DNA of 15,479 nucleotides from positions 1 through 15,479 of the forward strand of contig JAUQXG010000459.1 in the NCBI GenBank assembly GCA_030834765.1, given 5' to 3'. Each line of letters opens with the position of its first letter. The first letter of the stretch is position 1. The DNA comes from Lutispora sp. Lineage in GTDB: Bacteria > Bacillota > Clostridia > Lutisporales > Lutisporaceae. The position numbers were made by a program, and so were the translations under genes. This document shows, one piece after another, positions 1 to 7,030 of the stretch. The notes under the pieces were generated by a model that saw only the letters and a list, made by a program, of their open reading frames with translations, was not told the origin of the DNA and did not search any database.

Positions 1-399
1 ATTGAAGTACGTAAATATGTAAGACCAGGAATATTTGGGCTTACCTCAGCCCAGCAGTTTTCAGAAAATGTTTTGTCTTTTTCACAAAGCAGAGGGGTAT
101 CTTTGGTACCTCATATTCTAGATGAAAACGCTATCACGATGAATGAAGCCATAAACTTTATTTCCCAAGCCTTATCCCAAAGGCTTCCTGTTGCTATTTT
201 AGTCCTTAAGCATTCAGTGAAGGAGTTGAGAGATTATACCTGGCATTGGATGACCATAACCCATTTATTTGTAAATCCCAAGAATAGCAGGCACTATATT
301 TCAGTATCAACCTATGGTGAGCGCAAGGAAATTGATTTGGATTTGCTTTGGAATCATAGGCGCCTACAAGATAAAATCAGATTGGTATATTTCATATAA
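1..399 (+). CDS. C-terminal part of a possible cysteine-peptidase-like protein (5' truncated)
   Basis: The reading frame is open from the first base of the window and closes with TAA at 397-399, giving about 132 residues of the C-terminal part of a longer protein; the true start lies upstream of the window. The visible piece has the motif WHWMTIT, then a stretch rich in beta-strand formers with VSTYGER and EIDLDLLW. A conserved His in a strand of the type HWMTIT, following a segment like LPVAILVLKHS, resembles the second half of C39/papain-like bacterial peptidase folds, where this His is catalytic. The Cys-bearing half is not visible, so the family call is tentative. It converges on the minus-strand regulator that ends at 453, leaving a gap of about 53 nt. 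Function is otherwise unknown. Confidence 0.6.
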   Translation: MEVRKYVRPGIFGLTSAQQFSENVLSFSQSRGVSLVPHILDENAITMNEAINFISQALSQRLPVAILVLKHSVKELRDYTWHWMTITHLFVNPKNSRHYISVSTYGERKEIDLDLLWNHRRLQDKIRLVYFI

Positions 400-404
400 G
401 TAAA

Positions 405-454
405 GATATTGGATAGGGGGTCAGTCTTATAGTTTTTCTCTTCAATCCAGTATC
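405..454. terminator. Possible hairpin between convergent genes
   Basis: GATATTGGAT at 405-414 pairs with ATCCAGTATC at 445-454 (one G-T pair), with a 30-nt loop. It fills the gap between the two convergent genes, but the loop is long and there is no clean T-run on either side, so its function as a terminator is doubtful. Confidence 0.3.
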
Positions 455-1202
455 ATAAAATTTGATTATCAAAGTTATTGGTTTCTACTTGAATGCATAA
501 ACAATAAAGAGCGGTGATGCCGCTTATTTGAGATCTATTTACTTTGTTTAGATATTTCTCAATGTCACTTTTCATCCCTGAAATTTTATCTCTGTCGTTA
601 TAATCGAAGTCCTTTAATTCCTCTTTTATCAGATTAATAAAATGTTTCTGGCCCTTGATTTGAAAAGTGAATTTTAGTGCATATATGGCGAGAATTTGCT
701 TTACCTGTTCAGCGGTAAACATGCGATAGTTATTCTCTGTGCAGCGTTGTGCTGAAATAAGGCCTATCTTGTCCCAATACCGAATTGTGGCAGATGTGAC
801 TCCTGTCTCCTTACTCACATCATTTATAGTCAGCAGCTCATGGTTTGTGTTTATGATTGGAGATTTTTCTTCCTGCTGGTCTATTCGGGCTAGGTTAAGT
901 ATTATTTTTTTAGAAATTATTTTTTGTTGATATAGATGTGCTTGGGCTCTGTTAGCCATCCATAAAGCAGAATCTATTTTTTTTGCTATAACTTCCTTCA
1001 AAATCCGTGAAATATAATTTAAAGCAAAGCCAGGCAGCATTTCCCTAACACAAATAAAATAAGAGATATGCTCTTGGGTATAAATTCGATAGCCAGATAT
1101 AGAGCGTGAAACAGTTGGTACCAGACCAAATTCTTCGTATTTTCTTAGTGTTGTAGTGCTGATACCCAATTTGCGCGCGATATCAATGGGTCGTATTGCC
1201 AT
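453..1202 (-). CDS. Double-domain MerR family transcriptional regulator
   Basis: This 249-residue protein has two MerR-type winged-helix domains in tandem. The first is at residues about 3-45 (helix-turn-helix with TTLRKYEEFGLV and the wing GYRIYT). The second is at about 124-165 (TINDVSKETGVTSATIRYWD, then NNYRMFT). Typical MerR proteins have one such domain followed by a coiled coil and an effector domain; here each domain is followed by a helical stretch and no known effector domain is recognisable. The start ATG at 1202-1200 has a GGAGGGAG ribosome binding site at 1214-1207. The gene is divergent from the UvrA-like ATPase and shares a 211-nt regulatory region with it, so it probably controls both itself and that ATPase. 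The effector is unknown. Confidence 0.88.
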   Translation of the reverse strand: MAIRPIDIARKLGISTTTLRKYEEFGLVPTVSRSISGYRIYTQEHISYFICVREMLPGFALNYISRILKEVIAKKIDSALWMANRAQAHLYQQKIISKKIILNLARIDQQEEKSPIINTNHELLTINDVSKETGVTSATIRYWDKIGLISAQRCTENNYRMFTAEQVKQILAIYALKFTFQIKGQKHFINLIKEELKDFDYNDRDKISGMKSDIEKYLNKVNRSQISGITALYCLCIQVETNNFDNQIL

Positions 1203-1231
1203 TTTACTCCCTCCAAAATGATATTATAAAC

Positions 1232-1261
1232 ATTATACAATAGGTTTAAACTTTATTTCAA
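1232..1261 (-). promoter_or_regulatory. Promoter of the double-MerR gene
   Basis: On the minus strand, TTGAAA (1261-1256) and TATAAT (1237-1232) are separated by 18 nt, a near-consensus sigma-A promoter, about 17 nt upstream of the ribosome binding site. The -10 lies inside TGTATAAT, the same 8-mer found in the operator-like dyad at 1318-1348. Confidence 0.7.
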
Positions 1262-1316
1262 AAAAGATTCAATAATAGGAGTATTATCTCTAAAAAGTCT
1301 TCCAGTTGCATTCATG

Positions 1317-1348
1317 TTGTATAATTTAATTAAGCTTTGTATTATACA
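1317..1348 (+). promoter_or_regulatory. Candidate MerR operator and promoter for the UvrA-like gene
   Basis: TGTATAAT (1318-1325) and ATTATACA (1341-1348) form a perfect 8-bp inverted repeat with a 15-nt spacer. It overlaps a possible promoter, TTGTAT (1317-1322), 17 nt, TATTAT (1340-1345), so the dyad occupies the space between -35 and -10 as is typical of MerR operators. A third copy of the half-site sits in the regulator's own -10. TATAAT at 1320-1325 could also serve as a -10. Binding by the neighbouring regulator is an inference. Confidence 0.5.
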
Positions 1349-1413
1349 TATTTTATGAGTAAACTAGCCTGAAGTAAAAATATCTGATTAAAACATAGAA
1401 ATGAGGGAGTGAA

Positions 1414-3864
1414 TTGAATCATATTATTATTAAAAGTGCTAAAGAAGGAAACTTGAAGGATATTTCATTGGAGATACCTAGAAATAAACTTGTTGTTTTT
1501 ACTGGCTTATCTGGTTCTGGAAAATCCACATTAGCCATTGATACTATTTTTCATGAGTGCCAAAGACAGTATTTAGAGGCGATAGGACTTCAAGGGATTC
1601 GTAAGCCCAAAGTTGAATCTATTCATAATGTATCACCTTCTATTCTCATTACCCAAAATGAATATAATAAAAATCCACGTTCATCTGTTGGCACAGTGAC
1701 TGATATTTATACGGATATTAGGATGATTTATGAAAAACTAAGTAAAAGAATTTGTCCCAATTGCAATAGAGAAATAATATCTTCCGAATGCAAGGAAGTG
1801 GTAGAAAAGTCTGAGGGCAATTTTAAGGTTTATATGTATTGTAGTCATTGTAATTATAAAATGGATAAGCTCACCAGGACACATTTTTCATATAACACTA
1901 GAGAAGGTGCTTGCAAAACATGCCAAGGATTAGGAAAGGTATTGAAGATAAACAACAATGCAATTCATGAGCATTTATCACTAGAAGCCGGAGCAATAGA
2001 TTTCTGGAATCAAAAATATAAAGATTATCAAATTTCAGTTTTGTACAATGCTTTTAAACATTATAATATGACTGCTGCATCGGATATTCCAGTTATAGAT
2101 TTTAGTAAAGGTCAAAAAGCAATCCTTCTTTATGGTGTTGAAAGTGATGAAGTGAAGAGAATCTTTCCGAATATTGTTCCTCCGAAAACGGTGGGGGAGG
2201 GCAAATTTGAAGGTATATTTTCTACCCTTTGGAGGAAATTATCAGAAAAGGAAGGTGGGTCAAAGCAGCTGGATGTTTATTTTGACTCTGATATTTGCCC
2301 TGATTGCAGGGGGGAGCGGCTAAATGAATTAAGCCGTAGTGTAACCGTAATGGATACGCCACTTCCAGAGCTGGTTTCTTTATCCTTGGAGGAATTATAT
2401 CAATGGTTGTTAAAGCTTGAAAACTTTGTGATTGGTACAAATAAGCTTGTGGTAGAATCCTATTTAATAGATTTGAAAACAAAGATTCAAAGAATTATTA
2501 ATGTGGGGCTTCGTTACCTTTCACTGGATAGACAAACCATGACTTTATCTGGTGGAGAAGCACAAAGAATAAAATTAGCAGCAACTTTGGATTCTAATCT
2601 GACAGGGATTATATATATTATGGATGAGCCAACCATCGGCCTTCATCCAAAAGATACAATTGGCATTATTAATATATTGAAAGACTTAAGGGATTTAGAA
2701 AACACTGTTATCGTTATTGAACATGATATAGATATCATGCAAGAGGCTGACTATATTGTAGACATTGGTCCTGGTTCCGGCAAATATGGTGGAGAAATCA
2801 TTGGAAAAGGAACTTTACAGGAGCTTAAGGGACAAGATACTTCTGTAACTGGATTATATCTGAAGAAAAAAATAGAAAATCCTAAAGAATTTCGACAAAG
2901 AACTGGAGGCGCTATAGAAGTAAAAAATGCGAATTTATATAACTTGAAAAATATCAGCGTTGGATTCCCTAAAGGCTGCTTGACAAGTGTTACTGGCGTT
3001 TCAGGTTCTGGAAAATCAACATTGGTATTCGAAGTGCTGGCAAAAGCCAATATAAAGAATCAAACGGATTATAATAAGGTTACAGGGGCCGAAGCTTTTG
3101 ACCAGATCATCACAGTAGAGCAATCTCCTCTTACTAGAATGAAGCGTTCAAATGTAGCAACCTATTCCGGAGTTTATTATGAGATAAGGAATATTTTTGG
3201 ACAGCTAAAGGATGCGAAAGATAAAGCATTAACCACGAAGCACTTTTCGTTCAATACAAAGGGAGGGCGTTGTGAGAATTGTGAAGGGCTTGGATATGTC
3301 ATAAGCAATATGCTTTTTTTCGAGGATTTAGAAGCAACTTGCCCAGTTTGCAATGGAAATCAATTCAATGATGAGGTACTATCTGTAAAATATAAGGGAT
3401 ATTCTATAAAAGATGTGCTAAGAATGTCTATTGAAGAAGCATTGGATGTTTTCAATAATCATCCTAAAATTCAAAAGATATTAAAACTACTTAAAGATGT
3501 AGGATTAGATTATTTAGAGCTTGGTCAAATATTGACTACTTTATCTGGAGGGGAAGGCCAACGATTAAAGCTTGCCAAAGAATTAATCAATAACGAGGGT
3601 AAGAATAATCTTTATCTAATCGATGAACCAACAACAGGATTACATCCAATTGATGTAGAAAACTTTCTTGTGCTTCTAAACCGAATTATAGATGCAGGAA
3701 GTACAGTAATTGTAGTAGAACATAATCAACAAGTTATAAAAGCCTCTGACTGGATAATAGACCTTGGACCTGAAGGTGGAATGGATGGAGGCCAAGTAAT
3801 TGCTATAGGTACTCCTGCTGAGATAATATCTAATAAAAATTCTGTAACAGGAAAATTTTTATGA
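1414..3864 (+). CDS. UvrA-like (UvrA2 class) ABC ATPase, probable resistance protein
   Basis: This protein has two ABC ATPase modules of the UvrA type. Module 1 has Walker A GLSGSGKST at 31-39, signature LSGGEAQR at 378-385 and Walker B IMDEPTIGLHP at 402-412. Module 2 has Walker A GVSGSGKST at 528-536, signature LSGGEGQR at 710-717 and Walker B LIDEPTTGLHP at 735-745. Zinc-type CxxC pairs are at 114/117, 143/146, 167/170, 295/298, 620/623 and 643/646. Standard UvrA has about 940 residues; here only some 25 residues separate the first two CxxC pairs, too few for the UvrB-binding domain. This matches UvrA2/DrrC-like proteins, which are associated with tolerance to DNA-binding drugs. The TTG start at 1414 is chosen because GAGGG lies 6 nt upstream (1403-1407). 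The divergent double-MerR regulator suggests inducible expression. Confidence 0.9.
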   Translation: MNHIIIKSAKEGNLKDISLEIPRNKLVVFTGLSGSGKSTLAIDTIFHECQRQYLEAIGLQGIRKPKVESIHNVSPSILITQNEYNKNPRSSVGTVTDIYTDIRMIYEKLSKRICPNCNREIISSECKEVVEKSEGNFKVYMYCSHCNYKMDKLTRTHFSYNTREGACKTCQGLGKVLKINNNAIHEHLSLEAGAIDFWNQKYKDYQISVLYNAFKHYNMTAASDIPVIDFSKGQKAILLYGVESDEVKRIFPNIVPPKTVGEGKFEGIFSTLWRKLSEKEGGSKQLDVYFDSDICPDCRGERLNELSRSVTVMDTPLPELVSLSLEELYQWLLKLENFVIGTNKLVVESYLIDLKTKIQRIINVGLRYLSLDRQTMTLSGGEAQRIKLAATLDSNLTGIIYIMDEPTIGLHPKDTIGIINILKDLRDLENTVIVIEHDIDIMQEADYIVDIGPGSGKYGGEIIGKGTLQELKGQDTSVTGLYLKKKIENPKEFRQRTGGAIEVKNANLYNLKNISVGFPKGCLTSVTGVSGSGKSTLVFEVLAKANIKNQTDYNKVTGAEAFDQIITVEQSPLTRMKRSNVATYSGVYYEIRNIFGQLKDAKDKALTTKHFSFNTKGGRCENCEGLGYVISNMLFFEDLEATCPVCNGNQFNDEVLSVKYKGYSIKDVLRMSIEEALDVFNNHPKIQKILKLLKDVGLDYLELGQILTTLSGGEGQRLKLAKELINNEGKNNLYLIDEPTTGLHPIDVENFLVLLNRIIDAGSTVIVVEHNQQVIKASDWIIDLGPEGGMDGGQVIAIGTPAEIISNKNSVTGKFL

Positions 3865-3922
3865 ATATAAGTGCTAACTATGGAAGGATGCCAATGGCAT
3901 TTGGCGTGAGAATCTAGCTAGA

Positions 3923-4005
3923 AGCATAATATAAAAAGCTCTATTCTTCCTGTTATGCTATTGATATAGATCTAATTTATCCACTGCAATCAAGTGGTTT
4001 ATTTA
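3923..4005. other. Intergenic region with weak hairpins after the UvrA-like gene
   Basis: The 277-nt gap 3865-4141 holds no gene that I can support. It has AGCATAA (3923-3929) facing TTATGCT (3953-3959), and a short CCACT/AGTGG stem (3981-3985, 3993-3997) followed by TTTATTT, which might be a weak terminator. Confidence 0.3.
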
Positions 4006-4141
4006 TAATAAGCAAAATGTCTTACATTGAAAGCAGTTAAACACTTCTTTTCAGAAAATTGCAGGGAAAAGTAAAAGTTTATAGAATATATTTAAGCAAT
4101 AATACCTAAGTGAAATATCAACTTTTATAAAAGGAGAAATC

Positions 4142-4531
4142 ATGGAAGAAAATAAAATTACTTTTAAATCAATTGATGAATACATTTTAAATTTTCCTCC
4201 TGAAGTCCAGGAAATACTTGTAACGTTAAGAAAAGTTATAAAAGAGTCCGCACCAGATGCAGAAGAAAAGATGAGTTGGCAAATGCCTACTTTTGCGTTG
4301 CATGGAAACTTGGTGCATTTTGCAGCCCATAAAAATCATATAGGATTCTATCCTGCGCCAAGCGGAATTGATGCATTTAAGGATGAATTATCGGAATATA
4401 AAGGAGCAAAAGGGTCAGTACAATTTCCTATAAAAAAGCCAATGCCTTATGAGTTAATAAGCAGGATCGTTAAATTTAGAGTTGCGGAGAATATAAAAGA
4501 AGCAGAAGACAAAGTGAAAAAGACAAAATAA
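4142..4531 (+). CDS. DUF1801 / YdhG-like protein
   Basis: This 129-residue protein matches the DUF1801 family (Bacillus YdhG-like, a small alpha/beta fold sometimes annotated as an iron chaperone because of a frataxin-like shape). Recognisable features are the N-terminal helix IDEYILNFPPEVQEILVTLR, the segment EEKMSWQMPTFALHGNLVHFAAHKNHIGFYPAP split over residues about 40-73, and KGSVQFPIKKPMPYELI near the C-terminus. The aromatic GFYP and QFP motifs are family hallmarks. Length is normal for the family. ATG is preceded by AAAAGGAG at about 4130-4137. It stands alone, followed by a terminator at 4562. The biochemical role of the family is not well settled, so no reaction is assigned. Confidence 0.85.
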   Translation: MEENKITFKSIDEYILNFPPEVQEILVTLRKVIKESAPDAEEKMSWQMPTFALHGNLVHFAAHKNHIGFYPAPSGIDAFKDELSEYKGAKGSVQFPIKKPMPYELISRIVKFRVAENIKEAEDKVKKTK

Positions 4532-4561
4532 TTGCGCACCATATTTCATGCACTGTGCTTT

Positions 4562-4592
4562 AAAGAGCCTCTTATTGGGGCTCTTTAGTTTT
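4562..4592 (+). terminator. Rho-independent terminator of the DUF1801 gene
   Basis: AAAGAGCC (4562-4569) pairs with GGCTCTTT (4579-4586) around a 9-nt loop and is followed by AGTTTTAT. It lies 31 nt after the stop codon. Confidence 0.8.
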
Positions 4593-4601
4593 ATATATAA
4601 C

Positions 4602-4640
4602 AAGGTTAGGACGGCAAAGGAAGTTTGTCATCCTAACTTT
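4602..4640. terminator. Long hairpin between convergent genes
   Basis: AAGGTTAGGA (4602-4611) pairs with TCCTAACTTT (4631-4640), and inside it GGCAAA (4613-4618) pairs with TTTGTC (4624-4629) around a 5-nt loop. The result is an almost continuous 16-bp stem with one mismatch and two G-T pairs. It lies just past the stop of the minus-strand gene at 4662 and may terminate it, although the T-run on either side is short. Confidence 0.5.
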
Positions 4641-4661
4641 GTTACAATATGAAAATGAAAT

Positions 4662-4937
4662 CTAATTGATATATACATCAATAACTGTAGCTACATAATC
4701 ATCAAGCCCTGATTTTGCTAGTACTGTAATTTGTTGCTCTTTATTACCTGAAATTATAGCACTATAGGCTTCTAACCCCTGTCTATCCCATTGCTCGTCT
4801 CTATTTATAGTTATTTTATCTCTATTTGCAACTTCGTAATCCTCAAGTATACTTACCACTCTATTTTCTAATTCTCCAGTAGGACATTCAAGTACCTTTA
4901 TTCTATCAATAGCTTTTTCAAGATTGTTCATATTCAT
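4662..4937 (-). CDS. Hypothetical protein, 91 residues
   Basis: The function of this gene is not recognised. The product is soluble-looking and acidic, with no membrane segment or cysteine motif, beginning MNMNNLEKAIDRIKVLEC and containing RDEQWDRQGLEAYSA in the middle. The chosen start is the ATG at 4937-4935, preceded on the minus strand by AGTAGGAAA, a weak ribosome binding site. The frame stays open further upstream to a TTG at 4985 (giving 107 residues), but nothing like a ribosome binding site precedes that codon, and a TAA closes the frame at 4997-4995. It is flanked by the hairpin at 4602-4640 and the divergent aminotransferase. The coding call rests on frame length and a protein-like composition only. 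Confidence 0.6.
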   Translation of the reverse strand: MNMNNLEKAIDRIKVLECPTGELENRVVSILEDYEVANRDKITINRDEQWDRQGLEAYSAIISGNKEQQITVLAKSGLDDYVATVIDVYIN

Positions 4938-5123
4938 TTTCCTACTTATTTCTGTCTCATCATCTTTTAATATTGTTTGAACCAACAGTGTGTCTTATAC
5001 CTTTATATATACGAATTTGAAATTTTGTATGGGATTATATTTTCATAAAATTATAAAAAGTAAGTGAAATGAATATGAATTAGTGCTAAAATAATATTAG
5101 TAAATAATGTACATAAAATACGT

Positions 5124-5160
5124 CAAGCAATGTCGCTTGGAAACTAAAAATATTTTTTAG
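5124..5160. promoter_or_regulatory. Dyads in the aminotransferase leader
   Basis: Just ahead of the aminotransferase ribosome binding site there are two small dyads: CAAGC/GCTTG (5124-5128 and 5135-5139, 6-nt loop), and an AT-rich one, CTAAAAA/TTTTTAG (5144-5150 and 5154-5160). A regulatory role is possible but unproven. I could not place a convincing -35/-10 pair in this gap. Confidence 0.3.
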
Positions 5161-5176
5161 AAAAGGAGCTTTAATA

Positions 5177-6493
5177 ATGAGTAAACCAATTCTATCAGCC
5201 CACTTCCAGTCAAGAACTCCATCAGATGTCAGACTTGCACAAATGAAATATGAGGAGCGCAAAGTCAAACCCGAAGCTGTAATCAATGTAGGTATCGGAA
5301 ACGTTTCACTTCCGACAAATCCTGCTATGATGAAAAGAATGTTTGAGCTTGGTGCACCTGAAAGCCCATTTGCAAAGGGTGTTGTAAGATATTCAACTAC
5401 TGCTGGTTTTGTAGAATGCCAGGATGCATTTAAGAACATCCTTAAGTGTGAAGGTTTCGATACAAGCAAATTGTTCGTTCAGGTAACTGATGGCGGATCT
5501 ACTGCTATGGAATTATTGTTAATCGGTGTTTGTGGCCCTGCGGGTACAGATGATAGTCCCCTTATGGTGATTGATCCTGCCTACACCAACTATATTTCTT
5601 TTGCAGAAAGAATCGGACGTAAAATAGTTACAGTAAAGCGTAATTTAAGTGAAGCCGGCAAATTTAGTCTTCCAGAACTGGACAAAATAGAAGAAGCAAT
5701 TCAGAAGCATAACCCTGGAGCGCTTCTTGTCATACCATATGATAATCCAACAGGACAGTTTTATAACTTTGAAACAATGAAAGAACTAGCTAAATTATGT
5801 GTAAAATATAATATGTGGATGGTCAGTGATGAAGCTTATCGTGAACTCGTCTATGAAGAAGGCGCTAAGCTTGTAAGTATCTGGGGAGTCACAGATGCAG
5901 AAGTACCTGGCATTGAAGGCAGAAGAATCAGTATTGAGACTGCTTCAAAGGTATGGAATGCTTGTGGTTTAAGAATCGGCGCTTTGATTACAGACAGTGC
6001 TGAATTCAACAACCGTTCTATAGCTGAATATACCGCAAACCTTTGTGCTAATGTAATCGGTCAGTATATATTTGGTGCTTTGGCACATGAAACGAAAGAA
6101 CAGATTGCTGAATGGTGCAAGAATATTCGAGAGTACTACAAAGGACTAATATTGAAGGTATATAACGGTCTGAAGGAGCAGGAACCTGGTTTAATTGTTT
6201 CTAGCCCTGATGCATCCATATACTCAGTAATTGACGTTAGAAATGTAGTAAAACCTGGATTCGATGCAATTGACTTCGTTTTATACTGTGCGCAGGAAGG
6301 ATCTGTTAACATTGATGGAGTTGAAACAACGCTACTGGTAGCACCGATGAAGGGTTTCTATAATGTTATCAAAGGAGAGCAGAATCCAGGAAGCACACAA
6401 TTCAGAATTTCATTCGTTGAAACTCCTGAAAATATGGCAAAGGTTCCTGAATTGTTTGTTAAGCTATTAAGACAGTTTGAAGCTAAAAGATAG
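5177..6493 (+). CDS. PLP-dependent aminotransferase, class I/II (fold type I)
   Basis: This 438-residue cytosolic enzyme should transfer an amino group between an amino acid and a 2-oxo acid using pyridoxal phosphate. Visible signatures of the AspB-like class I/II family are YDNPTGQ (residues 188-194, the cofactor-facing Asn), SDEAYRELVY (217-226, the Asp and Tyr that hold the PLP ring), the Schiff-base lysine K258 in ETASKVWNACGLRIG (with R266 near the phosphate), and R410 in QFRISFVETPEN, the usual carboxylate-binding Arg. Length is slightly above the usual 390-410. ATG has AAAAGGAG at 5161-5168, 8 nt upstream. It is transcribed alone, with its own strong terminator at 6562. Substrate is unknown; its closeness to the catabolic genes downstream does not prove a shared pathway. 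Confidence 0.9.
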   Translation: MSKPILSAHFQSRTPSDVRLAQMKYEERKVKPEAVINVGIGNVSLPTNPAMMKRMFELGAPESPFAKGVVRYSTTAGFVECQDAFKNILKCEGFDTSKLFVQVTDGGSTAMELLLIGVCGPAGTDDSPLMVIDPAYTNYISFAERIGRKIVTVKRNLSEAGKFSLPELDKIEEAIQKHNPGALLVIPYDNPTGQFYNFETMKELAKLCVKYNMWMVSDEAYRELVYEEGAKLVSIWGVTDAEVPGIEGRRISIETASKVWNACGLRIGALITDSAEFNNRSIAEYTANLCANVIGQYIFGALAHETKEQIAEWCKNIREYYKGLILKVYNGLKEQEPGLIVSSPDASIYSVIDVRNVVKPGFDAIDFVLYCAQEGSVNIDGVETTLLVAPMKGFYNVIKGEQNPGSTQFRISFVETPENMAKVPELFVKLLRQFEAKR

Positions 6494-6561
6494 AAAACAA
6501 GAAAATATAGTTCTAATTTAAAATCATAACCGCCGGCTAGACCCAACATCATAAACTTAAG

Positions 6562-6605
6562 GAAATCTGACATAGCATCTGCTATTTATCAGATTTCTTT
6601 TTTTT
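6562..6605 (+). terminator. Strong rho-independent terminator of the aminotransferase
   Basis: GAAATCTGA (6562-6570) pairs with TCAGATTTC (6589-6597); an inner ATAGC/GCTAT stem (6572-6576 and 6581-6585) with a 4-nt loop extends the hairpin. It is followed directly by eight T residues (6598-6605). Confidence 0.93.
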
Positions 6606-6705
6606 ATATGGGATAAAATAAGCAGAGGATGTAGCGTGAAAGATACCCCTAAGTTGGGAAAAATGGGCGACCTTAACTAAGGACTTCAAAGGTCTCTCAA
6701 AAAAA

Positions 6706-6894
6706 TTAAGCCTTAGATTCTTGGAAGGAAATGTCGGAAGCTTGTATCAGACCTTGGGTAACAAGAAACTTTATAGCCTGTTTAACAGTCTTTTCCTTTT
6801 GTTTCTCTTACAATTGCTGTGGCATATCAATTTTGCACAGGTTACATGGATTAAATTGAATCTGGAATACGTATAAACCATTGCTACAAGTGGG
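6706..6894 (-). pseudogene. Possible remnant of a small decayed gene
   Basis: The stretch 6606-6966 contains no intact gene. On the minus strand a 63-codon frame (6894 down to the TAA at 6708-6706) reads like protein, with IQFNPCNLCKIDMPQQL followed by an in-frame TAA, then EKQKEKTVKQAIKFLVTQGL and a short tail ending QESKA. An ATG at 6901-6899 lies in a different frame, as would be expected after a frameshift, and has no ribosome binding site. The CxxC-containing beginning and lysine-rich helix could come from a mobile-element or regulatory protein, but I do not recognise the family. Confidence 0.25.
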
Positions 6895-6940
6895 TTTTCA
6901 TTTGAGGGGGCGAAAGGTTAATATCATATACAAAAAAGTA

Positions 6941-6958
6941 TATCAACTATATTTGATA
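6941..6958. promoter_or_regulatory. Operator-like inverted repeat upstream of the catabolic promoter
   Basis: TATCAA (6941-6946) and TTGATA (6953-6958) form a perfect 6-bp inverted repeat with a 6-nt spacer, 8 nt upstream of the -35 box at 6967. An overlapping imperfect dyad, ATATAC/GTATAT (6926-6931 and 6938-6943), sits immediately before it. The position would suit an activator-binding site. No candidate regulator for it lies in the window. Confidence 0.45.
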
Positions 6959-6966
6959 AAAAATAC

Positions 6967-6995
6967 TTGACAAAAGAATGAACCTTTTGTATTCT
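6967..6995 (+). promoter_or_regulatory. Promoter of the DUF6282-cupin operon
   Basis: A consensus -35, TTGACA (6967-6972), is followed after 17 nt by TATTCT (6990-6995), a moderate -10, giving a leader of about 30 nt before the start codon at 7031. Confidence 0.75.
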
Positions 6996-7030
6996 TAAAC
7001 TAAATCAAAAATATAAGAGGAGGTTGGCAA

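Noticed and set aside
2751..3050. Antisense open frame within the UvrA-like gene
   Set aside because: It lies opposite a well-supported ATPase module with intact motifs and has no recognisable product.
4938..4985. N-terminal extension of the minus-strand hypothetical gene to TTG 4985
   Set aside because: No ribosome binding site precedes the TTG, whereas the ATG at 4937 has at least a weak one.
5017..5057. Promoter for the aminotransferase from TTGAAA/TTGTAT and nearby TATATT or TAAAAT boxes
   Set aside because: Spacings are 13 or 15 nt, which is outside the usual range, and the region is so AT-rich that such boxes are expected by chance.
6640..6876. Plus-strand open stretch of 78 codons in the 6606-6966 gap
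   Set aside because: It has no start codon with a ribosome binding site and a low-complexity leucine/phenylalanine run; the minus-strand reading looks more protein-like.
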